From assembly GCA_905215055.1 (NCBI GenBank), contig CAJMOH010000075.1:1-9149 (forward strand): 9,149 bases of DNA, given 5' to 3'. The DNA is from an uncultured bacterium. Its GTDB lineage: Bacteria > Bacillota > Clostridia > Oscillospirales > Acutalibacteraceae. Within the stretch, counting starts at the first letter, position 1. The number at the start of each line of letters is the position of its first letter. A model generated the notes under the pieces. That model was given only the letters and a program-made list of their open reading frames with translations. It did not search any database and was not told the DNA's origin. Shown here piece after piece: positions 6,901-9,149 of this stretch. A program made the translations under genes and the position numbers.

Positions 6901-7412
6901 TCGTCGTCCGGGTTTTGGCGCAGAGTTTGGCCAATCCAGCTTTCCTCGCCGCTGAAGGATTTGGTCAGCACCACCACGCACTCGCCGGCCTTTTCCGGCA
7001 TGCGGCCTTCCACCAGGGTCAGCTGGTTTAGATAGCTTTCCGACTCGGAAGAGGTGTCTTGGGGCAGGCTGTGCATTCGGGTGGTGTAGCTGTTGATTTC
7101 CTCCCCCTCGGACACCAGCACCAGGTCCGTATCATAGACGGGCATGACCGATTCCACCCCGTCCACGGCCTGCACAGCGGCCAAGTCGTCCTCTGTCAGC
7201 CCCAGGGTGGAGAGTATCCGCACGTCGTACATGCGGGCCTCGTCGTAATAGTGGTCGGCAGAGATCCGCATGTCCACCGGAGCGGACAGCAGCCCCGCCA
7301 AAAAGCCCACGCCCAGGGCCACAATGGCAAGGATGGCCAAAAAACGGGAAAGGGAGCTTTTAATGGTGCGGAAAATCGATTTTGCGTAAGTTTTGTTCAC
7401 GGCAATCACCAC
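3912..7412 (-). CDS. Giant FtsX-type ABC transporter permease with extracellular coiled-coil stalk, 1166 aa
   Basis: This is a membrane subunit of a type VII (MacB/LolCDE/FtsX-like) ABC transporter, partner of the ATPase encoded just upstream. A first membrane helix lies at about residues 24-44. A very large extracellular domain (45-630) follows. Its part from about 265 to 605 is an Ala/Gln/Glu-rich coiled coil with repeats such as AQLDSG and AEAQLNDAQ, broken at about 409-470 by an Ala-rich segment. The first FtsX-type domain has helices at about 632-653, 680-702 and 727-750, with the coupling motif EEERQQVGTLKALGYS. A helix at about 802-820, a second extracellular domain (821-1035) and a second FtsX domain (helices about 1036-1056, 1088-1112, 1131-1150; motif EREKELATIKVLGF) complete it. 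The frame opens with GTG at 7412, overlapping the ATPase stop by 7 bases; GTG at 7409 (4-base GTGA overlap) or GTG at 7400 are alternatives. The substrate is unknown. This class often moves or pulls on substrates or enzymes outside the membrane rather than importing solutes. Confidence 0.93.
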   Translation of the reverse strand: MVIAVNKTYAKSIFRTIKSSLSRFLAILAIVALGVGFLAGLLSAPVDMRISADHYYDEARMYDVRILSTLGLTEDDLAAVQAVDGVESVMPVYDTDLVLVSEGEEINSYTTRMHSLPQDTSSESESYLNQLTLVEGRMPEKAGECVVVLTKSFSGEESWIGQTLRQNPDDDPVEGLAQEFTVVGTVKSAVYLSMENESTTAGSGSLNLLAYTVPESFDMEYYTGFYLSVADTAALDSFSQEYQDVVAAVTDALDPLGEERSQIRYETLVGDAQAELDDARTEYETERADAEQELADAKQKLEDGEAELADSQQQLEDAKAEIESGWAELNQQKESFNSQIASAQQEINNGYAQINDGQAQLDSGLAQIESAQKQLDSGYAELAETEQTLNDTKAQLDATKAQLDSLTQGKAALFQAAEALGISAGDTSDAGALALIAQLEQAAPEAAQQFAALKEGLNALAAQGTDTASALAAWEEGDAQYRQGLAQWQAGKAQLDANQEQLNTQRKALQDQQVTLNNSKAQLDASSTQLQQSIQTAQAEFASAEAQLNDAQTQYDEGLVQLEEGRQELESGWTDYNEGYAEAQQQFADAEEELADAESKIREIEEGQWYVYTRSDNTSFSSYDSNADKIAAIATVFPLFFFLVAALVALTTMTRMVEEERQQVGTLKALGYSTPKIAAKYLIYAAIASIAGSVIGLAIGCRLFPYIIIDAYNIMYDVPEILTPFNVPFSLVASLSMILCTLAVTLWACASEMREVAAQLMLPKAPKAGKRIFLEYITPVWSRLKFTSKVTARNLFRYKKRFFMTVVGIAGCTALLVTGFGVRDSVSDIVSLQYDELNQYQLTLGLADSSALEGRDLQSILADSTQITDSLPAMQQEVDVVPADGKPADSVVLLVPQEVESMPEYFQFRHRTNEQEVTFDQSSVIVTEKLCERQGWKVGDTITLENADGEQAQLTLTDICENYVYHYIYISPQTYQDAFGQEMEVNSLLCKLPQDITAEQEEALGTQLLQCRDVVTAQFTNTLSESFNNSIQSINSIVVVLIISAGALAFVVLYNLTNINITEREKELATIKVLGFYDGEVSAYIYRETALLTLIGTAAGLLLGMALHQFVIRTAEIDMIMFGRAVYWPSYVYSALLTILFSVLVNLVMHHKLKKISMVESMKAPE
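5598..6620 (-). repeat. Degenerate coiled-coil-coding repeats within the permease gene
   Basis: This stretch encodes the coiled coil of the permease (about residues 265-605) and is repetitive at DNA level. The 9-mer GTCCAGCTG (plus strand; encodes Gln-Leu-Asp on the minus strand) occurs exactly at 5841, 5925, 6201, 6222 and 6285, with a one-base variant at 6327. The protein-level pattern is AQLD(S/A), AQIxxAQ, and xELxDA. Between about 6003 and 6186 the pattern breaks and the DNA encodes the Ala-rich tip segment. Such tracts can expand or contract by recombination. Confidence 0.65.
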
Positions 7413-8110
7413 TCGATTTCTTCCACAGGGGTGGGATGCTCATTCACATCGTTGGAGATAGCCTTTCCGCTTTTGATGCGGATCACCCGGTCCGCCATGG
7501 CGGTGAGGGCGCTGTTGTGGGTGATGACAATCACGGTCCGGCCTGTTTTTCGGCAGGTATCCTGCAACAGCTTCAGCACGGCCTTGCCCGTGTTGTAATC
7601 CAGGGCGCCGGTGGGCTCATCGCACAGCAGGATTTTCGGGTTTTTCGCCAGTGCCCGGGCAATGGCCACCCGCTGCTGCTCGCCGCCGGAAAGCTGGGCC
7701 GGAAAGTTGTTCAGCCGCTCTCCCAGGCCAACCTCCACCAGTGTGTCCTTGGCGTCCAGGGGATCTTTGCAGATTTCGCTGGCAAGCTCCACATTTTCCA
7801 GGGCGGTCAGATTCTGCACCAGGTTGTAAAACTGGAACACAAACCCCACGTCGTACCGGCGGTAGGTGGTCAGCTGCTTTTTGTTGTACTCGCTGATTCT
7901 TTTCCCATCCAGCAAGATTTCCCCCTCGTCGCAGGTATCCATGCCGCCCAGCATGTTCAGCACCGTGGTTTTTCCCGCGCCGGAGGGTCCCACAATGATG
8001 CAGAACTCTCCCTCCTCCACGAAAAAGCTGATGTGATCCGCGGCGGAAATGCGGTTTTCTCCCATGGAGTAATATTTACATACGTTTTGAAACTCTATGA
8101 AATGTGACAT
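7406..8110 (-). CDS. ABC transporter ATP-binding protein (MacB/LolD type), 234 aa
   Basis: This cytoplasmic ATPase powers the adjacent FtsX-type permease. All catalytic motifs are intact: Walker A GPSGAGKTT (41-49), Q-loop FVFQFYNL with Gln93, signature LSGGEQQR (140-147), Walker B ILLCDEPTGALD (160-171) and the H-loop His198 in VITHN. The FYNLVQNLTALENVELA stretch after the Q-loop and the GALDYNTG sequence are typical of the LolD/MacB/FtsE subfamily. The start is ATG at 8110-8108 with AGAGGAAG about 9 bases upstream. The stop codon overlaps the start of the permease gene, so the two are translationally coupled and presumably expressed together. I found no convincing promoter in the 88 bases separating it from trmL. 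Confidence 0.97.
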   Translation of the reverse strand: MSHFIEFQNVCKYYSMGENRISAADHISFFVEEGEFCIIVGPSGAGKTTVLNMLGGMDTCDEGEILLDGKRISEYNKKQLTTYRRYDVGFVFQFYNLVQNLTALENVELASEICKDPLDAKDTLVEVGLGERLNNFPAQLSGGEQQRVAIARALAKNPKILLCDEPTGALDYNTGKAVLKLLQDTCRKTGRTVIVITHNSALTAMADRVIRIKSGKAISNDVNEHPTPVEEIEW

Positions 8111-8198
8111 CGATGAACACTTCCTCTGTGATTCGCTGCAATTCCACTTTTATCCTAAACCACCTCTGTTAAGGACGTACTAACGATTTATGAACAAA

Positions 8199-8732
8199 TT
8201 AAAGAAATTCCGACCCGGGGTGAGCCGCCTTGGCCGCGGCCCAGTCGAAGGACCGCAGCTCTCCCGAGCAGGAAAGCTCGGGGAAATCCCACTGGCGCAA
8301 AACCTCATAGGCGCCGATTGCCGCAGAGTTTGCCAGATTCAGGCTGCGAAAGCCCCCCAGCATGGGAATACGCACGCATTGGTCCGGGTGGTCAAACAGA
8401 AGCTTTTCCGGCAGCCCGGCAGATTCCTTCCCAAACAGCAGGTAACAGCCGTCGGGATAGGACACGTCGGTGTGGCGGTGCTGGGCCTTGGTGGAGAAAA
8501 AGAAAAAGTCGCCCTGGTTTTTTTCAAAAAAATCGGACAGGCTAGGATAAGTGGCAAGAGTGAGATAGGGCCAATAATCCAGTCCGGCGTGGCGGAGGCG
8601 CTTGTCCTCCAGGCGAAAGCCCATTGGCCCCACCAGGTGCAGGGCCGCGCCGGTAACGGCGCAGGTGCGGGCGATGTTTCCCGTATTTTGGGGGATTTCC
8701 GGTTCTACTAAGACAATATTGAGACTTGGCAA
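8199..8732 (-). CDS. trmL: tRNA (cytidine/uridine-34 2'-O)-methyltransferase, SPOUT family, 177 aa
   Basis: This enzyme methylates the ribose 2'-OH of wobble position 34 in certain leucine tRNAs using S-adenosylmethionine, acting as a knotted SPOUT dimer in the cytosol. The three family signatures are visible: NIVLVEPEIPQNTGNIARTC (5-24), LLFGKESAGLP (98-108) and RIPMLGGFRSLNLANSAAIGAYEVLRQ beginning at residue 121, which form the knot and cofactor site. It is about 20 residues longer than the E. coli protein because of a C-terminal tail. The apparent start is TTG at 8732-8730, since no ATG or GTG lies nearby in frame. The ribosome binding site is poor: AAAGG is about 13 bases away, across a run of seven T residues. 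It is followed in its direction of transcription by the ABC genes after 88 bases with no clear terminator, so some co-transcription is possible. Confidence 0.93.
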   Translation of the reverse strand: MPSLNIVLVEPEIPQNTGNIARTCAVTGAALHLVGPMGFRLEDKRLRHAGLDYWPYLTLATYPSLSDFFEKNQGDFFFFSTKAQHRHTDVSYPDGCYLLFGKESAGLPEKLLFDHPDQCVRIPMLGGFRSLNLANSAAIGAYEVLRQWDFPELSCSGELRSFDWAAAKAAHPGSEFL

Positions 8733-8859
8733 AAAAATTCAACTACCTTTCTTTGTCAGGGACGCCGCAGAATAAACAAGGAGGATGGCGGGCATGCTGA
8801 ACATGACGGCAGCGCTGAAGCTGGTCAAATGGATACTGACAATTTGGAGGTTCAAAGCA

Positions 8860-9051
8860 ATGATGAAACACACCATGAACGTGGCAAAAGGGATCGGTAT
8901 GGGGGTGTTGGCCGGGGTAACCGTGGCGGCGGTCAGCAGCAAGGTAATGAACGGCGGCCATCGCAAGGCCAGCCACATGCGGAAAAGCGCGGGCAAGGCC
9001 ATGCACTCCGTAGGCAACCTGATCGGCGACGTGGAAAAAATGCTCCGCTAA
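8860..9051 (+). CDS. Small glycine-rich, YtxH-like protein, 63 aa, function unknown
   Basis: The protein starts MMKHTMNVAKGIGMG. It has one short hydrophobic, glycine-spaced segment at residues 11-27 (GIGMGVLAGVTVAAVSS), then a basic, His/Lys/Arg-rich stretch (31-46) and an amphipathic C-terminal helix (GNLIGDVEKMLR). This recalls small membrane-associated YtxH-like proteins that are common in gut Clostridia, but I cannot give it a function. The start ATG at 8860 has GGAGG 9 bases upstream; ATG at 8863 is equally possible. The same frame is open further upstream, and ATG at 8794 has an even better AAGGAGG at 9 bases, which would add 22 residues. The gene is divergent from trmL. No promoter was recognised. 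Confidence 0.75.
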   Translation: MMKHTMNVAKGIGMGVLAGVTVAAVSSKVMNGGHRKASHMRKSAGKAMHSVGNLIGDVEKMLR

Positions 9052-9058
9052 CCACCTG

Positions 9059-9106
9059 CGGTGGGGCTCGTCGCGCAGGCGGCGGAAGTGCCGCCCAGCC
9101 CCACCG
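9059..9106 (+). repeat. Nested hairpin downstream of the small plus-strand gene
   Basis: A 10-bp outer stem (CGGTGGGGCT at 9059-9068 with AGCCCCACCG at 9097-9106) encloses a 6-bp inner hairpin (GGCGGC with GCCGCC, 9078-9095). It starts 8 bases after the stop codon of the small gene. No T-tract follows on the plus strand, so it is an atypical terminator at best; it may instead be an mRNA-stabilising or attenuating structure before the next gene. Confidence 0.5.
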
Positions 9107-9119
9107 GAAGGGCAGCGCT

Positions 9120-9149
9120 ATGGCCCGCGTTTTCAGCCTTAGGGGAGAC
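9120..9149 (+). CDS. Possible start of a further plus-strand gene (partial, 10 codons)
   Basis: ATG at 9120 is preceded by GGAAGGG with 7-base spacing and opens MARVFSLRGD before the window ends. The spacing and the preceding small gene make a real start plausible, but ten codons are not enough to identify a product. Confidence 0.35.
   Translation, partial: MARVFSLRGD

Noticed and set aside
8166..8185. Dyad GTTA...TAAC as a repressor operator before the ABC genes
   Set aside because: The arms are only four bases with a 9-base non-symmetric centre, and no promoter could be placed beside it.
8111..8198. Direct ATGAACA repeat (8113-8119 and 8190-8196) as a regulator binding site
   Set aside because: A seven-base repeat in AT-rich leader DNA is not significant, and the 70-base spacing is not that of a usual paired site.

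Overview
The window looks like chromosomal DNA of a Gram-positive, GC-rich member of the Clostridia, most likely Oscillospiraceae or a close relative (Flavonifractor/Oscillibacter-like). This is inferred from GC-rich coding DNA combined with strong AGGAGG-type ribosome binding sites, a SigA-type promoter, short T-tract terminators, and a glycolytic cluster of clostridial type. I could not run a database search, so the placement is a judgement from protein style.

Layout: nearly everything is on the minus strand. Reading in the direction of transcription (right to left) the order is trmL (tRNA 2'-O-methyltransferase), an ABC ATPase with a very large FtsX-type permease, then pgk, tpiA, a small CXXC zinc-ribbon protein, and gpmI, which runs off the left edge. 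At the right end a small glycine-rich protein is transcribed divergently from trmL. A second plus-strand gene may just begin before the edge.

Function: pgk, tpiA and gpmI encode consecutive or adjoining steps of lower glycolysis. Neither gap (normally before pgk) nor eno (often after gpmI) is next to them here. The glycolytic genes are not one simple transcript. pgk has its own near-consensus promoter, a strong intrinsic terminator separates pgk from tpiA, and a second stem-loop element follows tpiA. The ABC pair is translationally coupled and closed by its own terminator, so it is a separate unit upstream of pgk.

Non-coding content: the gaps around the zinc-ribbon gene are unusually rich in palindromes. 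The 293-base gap before gpmI holds three perfect hairpins and two direct copies of a 58-base palindrome-rich repeat. The gap after tpiA holds two hairpins enclosed in a 10-base inverted repeat (a three-way-junction layout), plus a hairpin that overlaps the tpiA stop codon.

Most unusual items: the permease carries about 340 residues of extracellular coiled coil, predicted to fold back as a stalk of about 20 nm. The repeat and hairpin elements flanking the zinc-ribbon gene are the other main item. I see no CRISPR array, insertion sequence, phage gene, tRNA or rRNA.
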